The notes: generated by a model from the sequence alone, not told the origin. DNA of 64,000 bases from Parvibaculum sp. (GCA_002695905.1 NZQM01000119.1:1-64000), one strand, 5' to 3'; shown: positions 47,434 to 57,773, numbered from the stretch's first letter. A program made the numbers and translations.

Positions 47434-48270
47434 GTGAGTATTGAGATGCTGCGTTTCGATGATCCGCTGGTGCTGGTTGGTGCCGGAAAAATGGGTGGAG
47501 CTCTTTTGACAGGGTGGCTGGATCAGGGTCTTGAGCCATCGGGCGTTTTCCTGCGTGACCCAACGCCGCCTGCTGAAATTGCACAATTGGTGGCAGAGAA
47601 GGGGCTGCGTCTCAACCTGCCTTTGGAGGAGATGGAGGCCGCACCGCGTATTGTGGTGCTCGCCGTCAAGCCGCAGATCATGGATGCGGTGCTGCCCGAT
47701 CTTCGCCCTCTTGTTCGGCCTGGAACTCTCTTTCTGTCGATTGCTGCCGGTGTTGATCTGGAGCGTTTAGATGAGCTGCTGGGCGGTGGCGCTGCCATCA
47801 TCCGTGCCATGCCGAATACGCCGTCCTCCGTCGGCAAGGGGATTGCTGCGATCATTGGCAATGATCTGGTGACGGAGGCTGATAAGGCTATCTGCGACAG
47901 TCTGCTTGGTACAGTGGGCGATGTCGTCTGGCTTGCCGCGGAAAGCCAGATGGATGCGGTTACGGCTCTCTCGGGAAGCGGTCCGGCATATGTTTTTGCG
48001 CTCGCCGAGACCATGACCGCAGCCGGAGAAGCGCTGGGGCTCGAGCCGGATCTTGCGTTGCGGTTGGCGCGGATGACTGTCGCTGGCGCTGGTGCCATGC
48101 TCGAGACCCTGCCTGAAGATGCATCGACGCTCCGCCAGAATGTAACTTCGCCGGGAGGCACGACAGCTGCGGCGCTCGACGTATTGCTGGGACCTGACGG
48201 GCTTGCGCAGTTGATGCGGTCGGGAATGACTGCGGCGCGGGACAGATCGAGAGAACTCTCAAAGCAGTAA
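47434..48270 (+). CDS. proC: pyrroline-5-carboxylate reductase
   Basis: LVLVGAGKMGGALLTGWLDQG...IIRAMPNTPSSVGKGIAAI...ALSGSGPAYVFALAETM...LRQNVTSPGGTTAAALDVL. Confidence 0.97.
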   Translation: MSIEMLRFDDPLVLVGAGKMGGALLTGWLDQGLEPSGVFLRDPTPPAEIAQLVAEKGLRLNLPLEEMEAAPRIVVLAVKPQIMDAVLPDLRPLVRPGTLFLSIAAGVDLERLDELLGGGAAIIRAMPNTPSSVGKGIAAIIGNDLVTEADKAICDSLLGTVGDVVWLAAESQMDAVTALSGSGPAYVFALAETMTAAGEALGLEPDLALRLARMTVAGAGAMLETLPEDASTLRQNVTSPGGTTAAALDVLLGPDGLAQLMRSGMTAARDRSRELSKQ

Positions 48271-48333
48271 GCTCTTTTCAGCTATTTTGTACTATGCTGT
48301 CTTTTCAACCCGTGACAGCAGGTATGCAGAGCC

Positions 48334-48942
48334 GTGGCGCCGCGAAAGACACTTGAAGACAAGATTATTGATGCTGCCCTTCGGCTCGCTGCAGACCAGG
48401 GTTGGAGCCGGTTTTCTCTGTCTGACGTTGCTCAGCAGGCAAAGGTGCCTCTCGCCGACCTTCACGGGACCTTTTCAGGCAAACGCGCGATCCTTGCCGC
48501 CTTTTCACGCCGGATTGATGTGCGGGTGCTCCGCTCGGTGGATCCGGAAGATCAGGAAGGGGAGCGTCCCAAGGACCGTCTTTTTGATGTGCTGATGCTG
48601 CGTTTTGACGAACTGGGTGCCTATAAAGAAGGGGTGCGGGCCATCTCTCGGGATCTCGCGCGAGATCCGTTCGGTCTCCTTGCAGGCGCGCGTCCTGCGC
48701 TACGCTCGATGCACTGGATGCTTGAGGCTGCTTCCATCGACTCTGGCGGGATGTATGGGGCGGTTCGGGCAAGGGCGCTCGCGGTTGTCTGGCTTGCGGC
48801 CTTTCGGGTCTGGCTGGATGATGAGCCGGGCCTTGGCAAAACCATGTCTGAACTCGACAAGCGTCTTCAGCAATCTGTTGCTCTCTGGGGCGACACGACA
48901 GTATCAGAAACGCAGCCGCGCCATTCTAGTGCGGCAGAGTAA
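48334..48942 (+). CDS. TetR/COQ9-like family protein (GTG start)
   Basis: KTLEDKIIDAALRLAADQGWSRFSLSDVAQQAKVPLADLHGTFSGKRAILAAFSRRID. Confidence 0.85.
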   Translation: MAPRKTLEDKIIDAALRLAADQGWSRFSLSDVAQQAKVPLADLHGTFSGKRAILAAFSRRIDVRVLRSVDPEDQEGERPKDRLFDVLMLRFDELGAYKEGVRAISRDLARDPFGLLAGARPALRSMHWMLEAASIDSGGMYGAVRARALAVVWLAAFRVWLDDEPGLGKTMSELDKRLQQSVALWGDTTVSETQPRHSSAAE

Positions 48943-50347
48943 TTTCTGCGCACAAGCCACCCAACGCACTTTTCGAGAGTGTGATTTCGCCGCCGTGAGA
49001 GCGGGCGACGTCGCGCGCAATGGCAAGGCCTAAGCCTGTTCCTGCATTGTCGAGATTGCGGGCTGTATCCAGTCGATGGAAGGGGCGGAATACTTCTTCC
49101 AACTGGTCTTCGGGAATGCCCTCCCCATTGTCATCGACGGCAATCGTAACCGTCTTCTCATTGGACGAGAGGGTCAGGCGAATAGTGTCAGCATAGCGCG
49201 TTGCATTGTCAGTCAAGTTTGTCAGGCAACGCTTGAAGGTTGCGCGCCGGAGCGGCAGCGTAATGCCTGGTTCTGATTCAACGGCGATCTGATGCCCGTG
49301 CCGTTGACCGTCTATGCGGACTTCATTCAGGAGGTCTGCGAGGTCAACAATCTGTGTTTCTTCTCCTTCTTCTCCCCGGGCGAAGGCCAAATAGTCTTCG
49401 AGCATATGCTCCATGTCGCGGACGTCACTTTTCAGCTCATCTACCTCTGGATTGTTTCCCATCATGGCAATCTGGAGCTTGAAGCGGGTGAGCGGTGTTC
49501 GTAGGTCATGACTGACGCCTGCAAGCATGGCCGTGCGTTGATCAATCTGCCGCTGAATGCGTTCACGCATGTCGAGGAATGCGGCTGCCGCCCTGCGAAC
49601 TTCCAAGGCGCCTGACGGTTTGAAGGAGCCGGAATTGCGGCCTTTCCCGAAGCTTTCTGCTGCGGCGGCCAGCCGCTCAATGGGACGTATTTGATTTCGT
49701 AAAAACAGAATGGCGATAGCGATCAGCAGGAGCGACGCACCACCCATCCAGACGAGGAAGATATGGGTATTAGTCGCATAGACACGGCTGCGAAGTGGCA
49801 AAACACGCATCACGCCATCTGTCATCTCTATCCGAATGTCCACATAGTCGGGATAGGAAACGGTATCCAGCCAAAAGGGCCTGCGAACTCGCTTTTCCAG
49901 CTCACTGCGCAGCGATTGATCCAAGAGAGAGAAGCCTGGGTCTGGCGTTTCTGTTGGTAAGTTTTCGCCCGGCCTGAACGAGACGCTCATTTCCAACTGC
50001 TCCCAGGCGAGTGCTGTTAACTGCGGCGCGCTGACTTCCGCTTCAGGGAAGGTCGCATTCGCCTCAAGGAGTAGAGCAATGTCGCTTACGACGGCTCCGG
50101 AGAGTTTCTCGGTCACCATCTGCCAGTGGCGCTCCAGGAACACATAAGTCACGACCACCTGCAGCAATACCATCGGGGCGACGATAATAATGAGGGAGCG
50201 CCCATAGAGGCCGCGCGGCATCAGCTTTTTCAGAATGCGAAAAGGGTGGATGCCGCCACCTGCCGTGGGGTTAGGCTCGGCGTTGGTCGCATCTGTGCGG
50301 CCGGTCCGTGCGGTGTGCTGTTCTTCCTGAATGTCGACGCCACTCAT
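48926..50347 (-). CDS. sensor histidine kinase (EnvZ-like, HAMP + HisKA + HATPase)
   Basis: RTAMLAGVSHDLRTPLTRFKLQI (H box), LTNLTDNATRYAD (N box), DDNGEGIPEDQ, GTGLGLAIARDVARSHGGEITL. Confidence 0.97.
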   Translation of the reverse strand: MSGVDIQEEQHTARTGRTDATNAEPNPTAGGGIHPFRILKKLMPRGLYGRSLIIIVAPMVLLQVVVTYVFLERHWQMVTEKLSGAVVSDIALLLEANATFPEAEVSAPQLTALAWEQLEMSVSFRPGENLPTETPDPGFSLLDQSLRSELEKRVRRPFWLDTVSYPDYVDIRIEMTDGVMRVLPLRSRVYATNTHIFLVWMGGASLLLIAIAILFLRNQIRPIERLAAAAESFGKGRNSGSFKPSGALEVRRAAAAFLDMRERIQRQIDQRTAMLAGVSHDLRTPLTRFKLQIAMMGNNPEVDELKSDVRDMEHMLEDYLAFARGEEGEETQIVDLADLLNEVRIDGQRHGHQIAVESEPGITLPLRRATFKRCLTNLTDNATRYADTIRLTLSSNEKTVTIAVDDNGEGIPEDQLEEVFRPFHRLDTARNLDNAGTGLGLAIARDVARSHGGEITLSKSALGGLCAEITLPH

Positions 50348-50399
50348 CGGGTACTTGTCCCTGGATTTTAGGTGCCGCTCGCAAGGTTCGCGCGCGGGC

Positions 50400-51113
50400 T
50401 CAATCAGGTTTCAAAACGTATCCCAGACCGCGGATGGTTTGGAGATAAATCGGGTTTTTCGGATCTTTCTCGATTTTCCGTCGAAGGCGATTGATCTGCA
50501 CATCAATTGCCCGTTCAGTGCTGGCCTCGTCGTTTCTTAAAAGCGTGCGCGATAGCGTCTCGTTTGGGCGGCTGGCAAAGAGATGCATCATTTGGATTTC
50601 ACGGTCTGTCAGGCGGACAAGATTGCCATCGCGCCAGAGCTCACCTCTCTCCCGATCAAACCGGCAGGCACCAAGGCGGACCTGGCTTGTGTCCGTTTTT
50701 TCTGGCGCTGTGCGTCGGAGAATGGTGCCAATGCGTAGCAGCAGTTCCCGCGGCTCAAAGGGTTTTGGCAGGTAATCATCCGCGCCGCCTTCAAAGCCTT
50801 CAATTCGATGCTCTGTTTCTGCGCGTGCCGTCAGAAGCAGAATAGGAACTGAAGAATCCAGCCGAAGTGATTTGGTGAGCTCCAGACCGGTCTCACCAGG
50901 CATCATCACATCCAGGACGAGAAGATCAAACGCGATGCCCTCCATGCGGGCGCGTGCTTCAGCGGCACTCTCTGCAGTTGAGATACGATAGCCATTTTCG
51001 CTCAGGTATTTTTTCAGCAGTTCCCGGATGCGACGGTCATCGTCGACAATCAGAATATGCGGTGTCTCTTCATCAAATGATGTCGCGGGGGCTTCTGAGG
51101 CTGCGAGAGACAT
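50400..51113 (-). CDS. OmpR-family response regulator
   Basis: ILIVDDDRRIRELLKKYLSENGY...LDVMMPGETGLEL...winged-helix ERAIDVQINRLRRKIEKDPKNPIYLQTIRGLGYVL. Confidence 0.97.
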   Translation of the reverse strand: MSLAASEAPATSFDEETPHILIVDDDRRIRELLKKYLSENGYRISTAESAAEARARMEGIAFDLLVLDVMMPGETGLELTKSLRLDSSVPILLLTARAETEHRIEGFEGGADDYLPKPFEPRELLLRIGTILRRTAPEKTDTSQVRLGACRFDRERGELWRDGNLVRLTDREIQMMHLFASRPNETLSRTLLRNDEASTERAIDVQINRLRRKIEKDPKNPIYLQTIRGLGYVLKPD

Positions 51114-51652
51114 TACGGCACCTCGCCGTTTGTGATGAGGGTCTCGACGGCGGCGCGCTCATCTTCGTTCACCAGATTGAGCAGGATTTTTTTCCACGCG
51201 TCTGCTGCTTCTGGCCCAGCGTCCGCAATTGCCTTAGCCACGCGCGCGTGCTGCGGCACGGCAAGGCGGCGCTCGAGATTGGTGCCTGCCTCTGTGAGGT
51301 GCAGGTGGCGCTGCCTGCGGTCCCGTGTTCCTGTCTTTTGTTCGATGAGCTCCCGTTCAATGAGTTCTCTTAAAACACGGGCGAGGCTCTGCTTGGTGAT
51401 CCGCAAAATGCCCAGAAGCTCTGCGACAGTGATACCAGGGTTGCGGCCCACAAAATGCACAACGCGGTGATGGGCTCGGCCCAGGCCGTCAGCTTCCAGA
51501 ATCGCGTCTGGGTCGCTCACAAAGTCCCGATAGGCAAAAAACAAAAGTTCGATTGCCTGAATGAGGGCCTCATTTTCGGCAAGATTTTCGCCGGATTCCC
51601 CCGTTGCGCGGTCTGAACCTGAAGCCAGGGGAGTTGTTTTTATGTCAGTCAT
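51113..51652 (-). CDS. MarR family transcriptional regulator
   Basis: GLGRAHHRVVHFVGRNPGITVAELLGILRITKQSLARVLRELIERELIEQKTGTRDRRQRHLHLTEAG. Confidence 0.95.
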   Translation of the reverse strand: MTDIKTTPLASGSDRATGESGENLAENEALIQAIELLFFAYRDFVSDPDAILEADGLGRAHHRVVHFVGRNPGITVAELLGILRITKQSLARVLRELIERELIEQKTGTRDRRQRHLHLTEAGTNLERRLAVPQHARVAKAIADAGPEAADAWKKILLNLVNEDERAAVETLITNGEVP

Positions 51653-51661
51653 GTTGACATA
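51641..51661. promoter_or_regulatory. inverted repeat TATGTCA-N7-TGACATA over the marR start codon
   Basis: Perfect 7+7 bp arms flanking GTCATGT; contains the MarR initiation codon (51650-51652) in the marR/ilvE divergent region. Confidence 0.5.
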
Positions 51662-51867
51662 TCTCGATCACATAGTTACTTTGACAATCAAATTTACGAC
51701 AGAAATGAACCCATCTGGCGTTTTTGCGACGTGAGTGCCAGTATTTTGACCCAAAGACCGGGCGTGCTGCAATTTTTGTAGGCAGCGGCCCGAGATGGGC
51801 AAACACTGCTGGCGAAGAAGATCGCGCTTGCGCCAGATCGGTCGGGAAACAATCAGGATCCAGGCTC

Positions 51868-52755
51868 ATGGCGGATATTCCATTTGATAAGCGAGACGGC
51901 TTTATCTGGTTCAACGGCGACCTCGTCCCGTGGACGGATGCGAAAGTGCATGTCCTGACCCACGGGCTTCACTATGCCAGCTGCGTCTTTGAAGGCGAGC
52001 GGGTCTATGGTGGCGAAATTTTCAAACTGCGTGAACATACCGAACGGCTTTTCAAGTCGGCTGAAATTCTTGGGTTTGAGATTCCCTACAGCATAGAGGA
52101 AATCGACGACGCGTGTCGGAAAGCTGTCGCGGCGCAGGGCATTGTGGATGGTTATGTTCGCCCCGTGGCCTGGCGTGGCAGTGAAATGATGGCGGTTTCT
52201 GCTCAGAAAAACAAAATTCATGTGGCCGTTGCGTCCTGGGAATGGCCGTCCTATTTCGACCCAGCTCTTCGGTTCAAAGGTATTCGTGCGGATATTGCTC
52301 AATATCGCCGACCTTCGCCGGAGACCGCGCCCTGCGATTCCAAGGCTGCAGGTCTCTATATGATTTGCACCGTATCCAAGCACGCGGCGGAGGCCAAAGG
52401 TTATGCGGATGCGTTGATGATGGACTATCGCGGTTATGTTGCGGAAATGACGGGTGCAAATGTGTTCTTCGTCAAAGATGGTGTATTGCACACACCAACG
52501 CCGGACTGTTTCCTGGATGGGATTACCCGGCGTACGGTGATTGATCTGGCACGCAAGCGTGGCTATGAGATCGTGGAGCGTCATATCAAAGAAGAAGAGC
52601 TGGGTGACTTCAGTGAGTGTTTTATTACAGGCACCGCCGTTGAAGTGACTGCAGTCGCGGAAATTGGGCCCTACAGCTACACGCCGTCCACCATCACGCA
52701 GACTCTGATGGATGATTATTCGGCAGAGGTGCAACCGAAGGTGAGCGCTGCGTAA
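51868..52755 (+). CDS. ilvE: branched-chain amino acid aminotransferase
   Basis: GFIWFNGDLVPWTDAKVHVLTHGLHYASCVFEGERVYGG...YVRPVAWRG...ANVFFVKDGVLHTPTPDCFLDGITRRTVIDLA. Confidence 0.96.
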   Translation: MADIPFDKRDGFIWFNGDLVPWTDAKVHVLTHGLHYASCVFEGERVYGGEIFKLREHTERLFKSAEILGFEIPYSIEEIDDACRKAVAAQGIVDGYVRPVAWRGSEMMAVSAQKNKIHVAVASWEWPSYFDPALRFKGIRADIAQYRRPSPETAPCDSKAAGLYMICTVSKHAAEAKGYADALMMDYRGYVAEMTGANVFFVKDGVLHTPTPDCFLDGITRRTVIDLARKRGYEIVERHIKEEELGDFSECFITGTAVEVTAVAEIGPYSYTPSTITQTLMDDYSAEVQPKVSAA

Positions 52756-52764
52756 GGTTTTTCG

Positions 52765-53229
52765 CTATTCGGATTTGGCGGACGCCGTCCATCTTTGGGC
52801 GGCGTCTTCGTCTGTGCTCCGCGAAGAAACCCAACTCTCGCCCTCTGGGCCCGACTCTTTCTTCCAAAACGGGGCTTTGGTCTTCAGCCAATCCATAAGG
52901 AACGCCGCGGCTTCAAATGCTGCTTGACGGTGGGCGGACGCGGTGATGACCAAAACAATTCTGTCACCTGGTTTCAATGGCCCGACCCGGTGAATGACCG
53001 TGCTTGCCTGAAGCGGCCAGCGCTTGTGTGCTTCTGTCTCAATCTCGCTCAGGGCTTTTTCCGCCATGCCCGGATAGTGCTCAAGGGTCATTGTCTCTAC
53101 ATCGCGGTCTTCATTGCGTGAGCGCATGTGCCCTACAAAGGTTACCGTGGCGCCGATGTCGGTGCGTCCGGCAACAAGCTTGTCCATCTCGGCGCCAGGA
53201 TCGAAATCCTCTGTTTGCACGCGAACCAT
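52765..53229 (-). CDS. moaE: molybdopterin synthase catalytic subunit
   Basis: GATVTFVGHMRSRNEDRDVETMTLEHYPGMAEKALSEI...IHRVGPLKPGDRIVLVITASAHRQAAFEAAAFLMDWLKTKAPFWKKE. Confidence 0.97.
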   Translation of the reverse strand: MVRVQTEDFDPGAEMDKLVAGRTDIGATVTFVGHMRSRNEDRDVETMTLEHYPGMAEKALSEIETEAHKRWPLQASTVIHRVGPLKPGDRIVLVITASAHRQAAFEAAAFLMDWLKTKAPFWKKESGPEGESWVSSRSTDEDAAQRWTASAKSE

Positions 53230-53232
53230 GGC

Positions 53233-53487
53233 TCAGCCCCCTGTGAAGGGCGGGTAGAAGGCGATTTCGGATGCGCCGCCGATTAACGTGTCGTGATCCA
53301 CTTCCTGCATGTCGAGTGCGACATGCACCACATTCATGTCCTCAAACGCGGTGGCGTATCCCTCGCCGCGACCAGCAAGATCACCAATGAAGTCTCGAAC
53401 GGTCAGAGTGTCGGTGCCGTTCAATTCGATTTCTTCTTCGGCCATGCCGATGCGGTCTCGAAACCATGCGAAATAGAGGACTTTCAT
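53233..53487 (-). CDS. moaD: molybdopterin converting factor subunit 1 (MoaD)
   Basis: MKVLYFAWFRDRIGMAEEEIEL...C-terminal EIAFYPPFTGG. Confidence 0.95.
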   Translation of the reverse strand: MKVLYFAWFRDRIGMAEEEIELNGTDTLTVRDFIGDLAGRGEGYATAFEDMNVVHVALDMQEVDHDTLIGGASEIAFYPPFTGG

Positions 53488-53499
53488 GTGAACCCTGTC

Positions 53500-54120
53500 T
53501 TATTCAGCGGGTTTTTCGTCATCTTCAATGACGTGACGGAGCCCGCCTCTGAAATAGTCGTAGCCTGTATATAGGGTGAGGCCTGCCGCAATCCAAAGAA
53601 GCCAGATGCCGATCTGCTGGGTGCCAGGCAAGATTGCTTCGCCGGCGTCGCCTGCCAGCAAAAAGGCGATCGCGATCATCTGGATGGCTGTTTTCCATTT
53701 CGCCAATTGACTGACGGGAACGCTTACACGTACCTGGGCTAGAAACTCCCGGAGGCCGGAGACCAAGATCTCGCGGCTCAGGATAATAATGGCGGCCAGC
53801 ACAGAGCCCCAGCTGATGGTGTCATTGGCGATCAGCATGAACAGGGCGGCTGAAACCAAGAGCTTATCTGCGATTGGGTCCAGCATACGCCCAAGGTTTG
53901 ACGTCTGCTCCCAGGCCCTTGCGAAATAGCCGTCGAAATAGTCGGTGATGGCTGCAAGTGTGAAGATGCTGAGAGTTGTCCAATTGGCGGCTGGCCCTTC
54001 CAGGTAAAACCCTGCCACCAGCGCCGGCACCATTAGGATGCGTGCATAGGTCAACATGTTGGGCAAGCTCGTCAGAACGGCCGTTCGTCGGTCCAGTTTG
54101 CTGCTCTGTGTTTCCGTCAT
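53500..54120 (-). CDS. pgsA: CDP-diacylglycerol-glycerol-3-phosphate 3-phosphatidyltransferase
   Basis: LPNMLTYARILMVPALVAGFYL...AAITDYFDGYFARAWEQTSNLGRMLDPIADKLLV (CDP-alcohol phosphotransferase motif). Confidence 0.96.
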   Translation of the reverse strand: MTETQSSKLDRRTAVLTSLPNMLTYARILMVPALVAGFYLEGPAANWTTLSIFTLAAITDYFDGYFARAWEQTSNLGRMLDPIADKLLVSAALFMLIANDTISWGSVLAAIIILSREILVSGLREFLAQVRVSVPVSQLAKWKTAIQMIAIAFLLAGDAGEAILPGTQQIGIWLLWIAAGLTLYTGYDYFRGGLRHVIEDDEKPAE

Positions 54121-54145
54121 ACTCGCACCTTAACACCGGAATACG

Positions 54146-56077
54146 TCAATCGGGTGTTCCGTGGAAATGATCATAGACTGCTTTGGCAACTTTTTCAGAG
54201 ATACCCTCAACGGAAGCCAGATCTGTGAGGCCGGCCCGTGAGACGGCTTTGGCGGACCCGAAATGATGGAGCAGGGCACGTTTGCGGGCGGCGCCGACAC
54301 CCGGCACATTGTCGAGCGGGTTTGATTTGGCCTGTTTGGCGCGTCTGGCGCGATGGGAGCCGATGGCAAATCGATGTGCCTCGTCACGCAGCCTCTGCAG
54401 GAAATAGAGCGCCGGGCTTTTCTCCGGCAATGAAAATGGGTCGCGGTTGGCCATAAAAAAGCGTTCGCGGCCGGCGTTCCTGTCCGGTCCTTTGGCGATC
54501 GAGACGACCGCCACATTGTCGATACCAAGCTCTGTCATCACTTCCATCGTGACGGAGAGCTGTCCCATGCCGCCGTCAATCAGGATGATGTCCGGCCAGC
54601 CATTCGTGCGTTTTTCATCGACGGATTGTTCGGATGTCTCCTCGGCCCCTTCTGCTTCAGCGGCAGCAGCACTTTCTTTCAGCAATCTTGTGAAGCGCCG
54701 TGTGAGGACCTGGCGCATCATTCCGTAGTCGTCGCCGGGCTCTATGTCGTCGCCCTTGATGTTGAATTTCCGGTACTGGTTTTTCTGGAAACCCTCTGGA
54801 CCGGCGACGATCATTCCGCCGACCTGGTTCGTCCCCTGGATATGACTGTTGTCGTAGACTTCGATGCGCTCTGGCGGGGCGTCGAGACCGAATATCTCTG
54901 CCAGCTCATTGAGGAGTTTGTGTTGGGTTGCGGATTCTGCCAGGCGGCGGCCCAGGGCATCCATGGCATTGCGGAGCGCATGTTCCACGAGTTCCCGCTT
55001 CTCACCACGTTGGGGGACAGACACCATAATACGTCGCTCAGCTCTGATGGAGAGCGCCTCGCCCAGAAGCGAGCGTCCGGGAACATCATCGCTTAAGAAA
55101 ATTTTCGGCGGCGCGGGCCGCTCATCATAAAACTGCGCCAGGAACGCGTCGAGGACTTCGGCGCAGGTGAATCCCTTTTCGTGCCGCGGGAAATAGGCGC
55201 GGTTGCCCCAGTTCTGGCTGCCACGGAAAAAGAAGACTTGTACGCAGGTCTGGCCACTGTCTTCGGCGATGGCAAAGACGTCGGCATCTGTGACCGATTG
55301 CGGATTGATGCCCTGGTGGGACTGGATGTTCGTCAGTGCGCGAATGCGGTCCCGATAGATAGCAGCGCCTTCGAAATCAAGTTTGGCGCTGGCTGCTTCC
55401 ATCAAGTCGGCCAGGTGTTCTTGCGTCCTGCGGCTTTTGCCTTGCAGGAAGTCGCGCGACTCGGCAACCAACTCCGCATACTCCTCTCTACTGATTTCGC
55501 CGGTGCAGGGCGCTGAGCAGCGTTTGATTTGATAGAGCAGGCAAGGCCGTGTCCGTGCGTCAAAGACAGGGTCGGTGCATGAGCGCAACAGAAAGGCCCT
55601 CTGGAGCGTGTTGAGGGTACGTGTGACGGAGCCAGCGGAGGCGAAAGGGCCGAAATAGTCGCCCTCTCGAGAGCGGCTGCCGCGATGTTTCACTACCTGC
55701 GGATAGTCGTGATCCGAGGTAAGTAGGATATAGGGGAAAGACTTGTCGTCGCGCAGCAGGACATTGTAGCGGGGCTTCAGCTGCTTGATCAGATTGGCTT
55801 CAAGCAGGAGCGCGTCGGTCTCGGTCGCTGTGGTGATGAACTCCATGGCCTCGGTTGAGGAGATCATGCGGGCGATGCGGTTGGAGTGGCCAGCGAGTTT
55901 CGTGTAGCTTGTTACCCGCTTTTTCAGGCTGCGAGCCTTGCCGACATAGAGGACGTCTCCGTTGCTCTTCAGCATTCGGTAGACGCCGGGACTGTCGGGC
56001 AGGGTTTTGACCTTTTCGGCGATCAAAGCCGCGCCATGAAGCTCTTCTGCCTCACTGTTCATGGCGTTTTTGGTCAT
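54146..56077 (-). CDS. uvrC: excinuclease ABC subunit UvrC
   Basis: [33 protein letters not shown] (GIY-YIG), UvrC endonuclease domain, C-terminal Hh[41 protein letters not shown]. Confidence 0.98.
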   Translation of the reverse strand: MTKNAMNSEAEELHGAALIAEKVKTLPDSPGVYRMLKSNGDVLYVGKARSLKKRVTSYTKLAGHSNRIARMISSTEAMEFITTATETDALLLEANLIKQLKPRYNVLLRDDKSFPYILLTSDHDYPQVVKHRGSRSREGDYFGPFASAGSVTRTLNTLQRAFLLRSCTDPVFDARTRPCLLYQIKRCSAPCTGEISREEYAELVAESRDFLQGKSRRTQEHLADLMEAASAKLDFEGAAIYRDRIRALTNIQSHQGINPQSVTDADVFAIAEDSGQTCVQVFFFRGSQNWGNRAYFPRHEKGFTCAEVLDAFLAQFYDERPAPPKIFLSDDVPGRSLLGEALSIRAERRIMVSVPQRGEKRELVEHALRNAMDALGRRLAESATQHKLLNELAEIFGLDAPPERIEVYDNSHIQGTNQVGGMIVAGPEGFQKNQYRKFNIKGDDIEPGDDYGMMRQVLTRRFTRLLKESAAAAEAEGAEETSEQSVDEKRTNGWPDIILIDGGMGQLSVTMEVMTELGIDNVAVVSIAKGPDRNAGRERFFMANRDPFSLPEKSPALYFLQRLRDEAHRFAIGSHRARRAKQAKSNPLDNVPGVGAARKRALLHHFGSAKAVSRAGLTDLASVEGISEKVAKAVYDHFHGTPD

Positions 56078-56529
56078 CGCTGTTCCTAGTCCCGTTTATG
56101 TAGAGTTTTCGCCTGTTAGATTGGTGTAGTAGTGGCATAGCAGTGTTGAATAGAAGGACGTGTCAGGTGTCGCTTTTATTCCCCAAACTCTGCGTCTTTA
56201 CTGGACCGATCTGTTTCACCTGTGGCCTGTGGATAAAGTTGTTGAGAATCTCAAGGGATTCGACGCAACTGATTGTCGCACAACGATTATTCGAATTATT
56301 GGGTCCAAGTCACCAAATTGTAACCTATTGAAAAAAAACAGAATTTTTGATCGGGCAGGCTGTTTGTGGAGATAGGCCCCAAATTAGGCCTCTAGACCTT
56401 ATGGTTAATTGGATGGTTGTTGCTGTGTGCACAAATGTCCGCATGCGGTCTATTCGTATATGACAAAAATATGAAAAAATTCAATGGCCTAAAGGTAGTC
56501 TTGTTGTTTTACTTAAGCGCTTTTCTCAC

Positions 56530-56976
56530 CTAGCTGGGTGCCCGCCCGCGCTCAATTTCCACACCTACACTTGCCACTTCAGCAATCGCGGCAAGCTTTT
56601 CTACCCGAACCCTGGCGCACTCAACTCGGGCGTCCTCCAAACATCTGGAGGCGATGCGCTCCGCCAGGGTTTCGACGAGATTAACGTGTCCCTCGGCCAG
56701 CAGGTTTTTGACCTTGTTGACGATTTGCTCATAGCAAACGACATTCTCCAGCGCATCGCCATGGGTTACTTCCCGCACCGTTAGGTCAATATTGAAGCGC
56801 ATGGGTTGCTGGAAACCGTCTTTTTCATGGGCATAGACCCCAATTTCCCCATCAAGCACCAGATCACGGACAAAGACATGACGAATTGACTGGGACGCAT
56901 CAGCGATTCTCAGGCGGGTCACATTATCCAAGCTGGCATTCGGGTCTTCGACATTGTTTGAGGTGCGATGGCTCAT
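56530..56976 (-). CDS. folB: dihydroneopterin aldolase
   Basis: IRHVFVRDLVLDGEIGVYAHEKDGFQQPMRFNIDLTV...CYEQIVNKVKNLLAEGHVNLVETLAERIASRCLEDARVECARVRVEKLAAIAEVASVGVEIER. Confidence 0.92.
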   Translation of the reverse strand: MSHRTSNNVEDPNASLDNVTRLRIADASQSIRHVFVRDLVLDGEIGVYAHEKDGFQQPMRFNIDLTVREVTHGDALENVVCYEQIVNKVKNLLAEGHVNLVETLAERIASRCLEDARVECARVRVEKLAAIAEVASVGVEIERGRAPS

Positions 56977-57008
56977 GGAATTTTGGTCCTTGTTCGCGCT
57001 CTATGACG

Positions 57009-57773
57009 TTATTCAGGTCCGACAGCGTCAGGGGTTTCCCATGCGAGATGCTGACCGCTGTCGAGAGCGATCATTTGGCCCGTCATGGCCGGGCTGGCAA
57101 GGATAAATCTCACCGCGGCGCGAATTTCTTCTGTCGAAATCTGCCGCTGTAGCGGCGTTGATGCTACCTGTGCTTGGAAATCGGCATTGGATTGGCGATC
57201 ATTGGAAAGGGTGGGGCCAGGACCTATCCCATTAACCCTGATCTTTGGGGCCAAGGATTGGGCCAGGGTCTGGGTCAGAGTCCACAGGCCCGCCTTGGAG
57301 GTGGTATAGGAGAGAAAACGCGGCGTCAGGCGCCAGACGCGTTGATCGATGATGTTGATGATGTTCCCGGAATTGCTCTCAGGGAGCTGTTTCGCAAAGG
57401 CCTGAGCTAGGAACAACGGCGCGCGGAGGTTGGTGTCCATGTGGGAGGACCAGCTGTCCGGCGTCAGGCTCTCCAGGTCGTCATTTGCGAACAAGGAGGC
57501 ATTGTTGATGAGGGCCGTCAGCGGGCCAATTTCAGCACGCGCCCGTTCCATGAGTGGGGAGAGGGTGTTTACGTCCGCGAGGTCTGCCTGAAGGGCGGTT
57601 GCGCGGCCTCTTGCATCAACAATGTCTTGAACAGTCTTGGCCGCTGCTTCAGCAGATCCACGATAATGGACCGCGACCCCCCAACCGTCGGCAGCCAGCC
57701 CAAGTGCGATAGCGCGTCCGATGCGTTTCGCCCCGCCGGTAATGAGCACATTTTTCATTGAGGGATTTGTCAT
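57009..57773 (-). CDS. SDR family oxidoreductase (pteridine-reductase-like)
   Basis: KNVLITGGAKRIGRAIALGLAADGWGVAVHYRGSAEAA...LINNASLFANDDLESLT...LSYTTSKAGLWTLTQTLAQSLAP. Confidence 0.93.
   Translation of the reverse strand: MTNPSMKNVLITGGAKRIGRAIALGLAADGWGVAVHYRGSAEAAAKTVQDIVDARGRATALQADLADVNTLSPLMERARAEIGPLTALINNASLFANDDLESLTPDSWSSHMDTNLRAPLFLAQAFAKQLPESNSGNIINIIDQRVWRLTPRFLSYTTSKAGLWTLTQTLAQSLAPKIRVNGIGPGPTLSNDRQSNADFQAQVASTPLQRQISTEEIRAAVRFILASPAMTGQMIALDSGQHLAWETPDAVGPE

Noticed and set aside
48926-48942. 17-bp tail-to-tail overlap of the TetR-like gene and histidine kinase
   Set aside because: Short convergent overlaps are common in compact genomes and need no special explanation.
52765-56077. 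moaE-moaD-pgsA-uvrC order as novel
   Set aside because: I recognise this as a commonly conserved neighbourhood in Alphaproteobacteria.
56078-56529. folB-uvrC gap as the chromosomal replication origin
   Set aside because: Only one perfect DnaA box; none of the gene neighbours usual for alphaproteobacterial oriC (e.g. hemE, mnmE/mnmG, parAB, dnaA) are in the window. Kept only as a regulatory/sRNA candidate.
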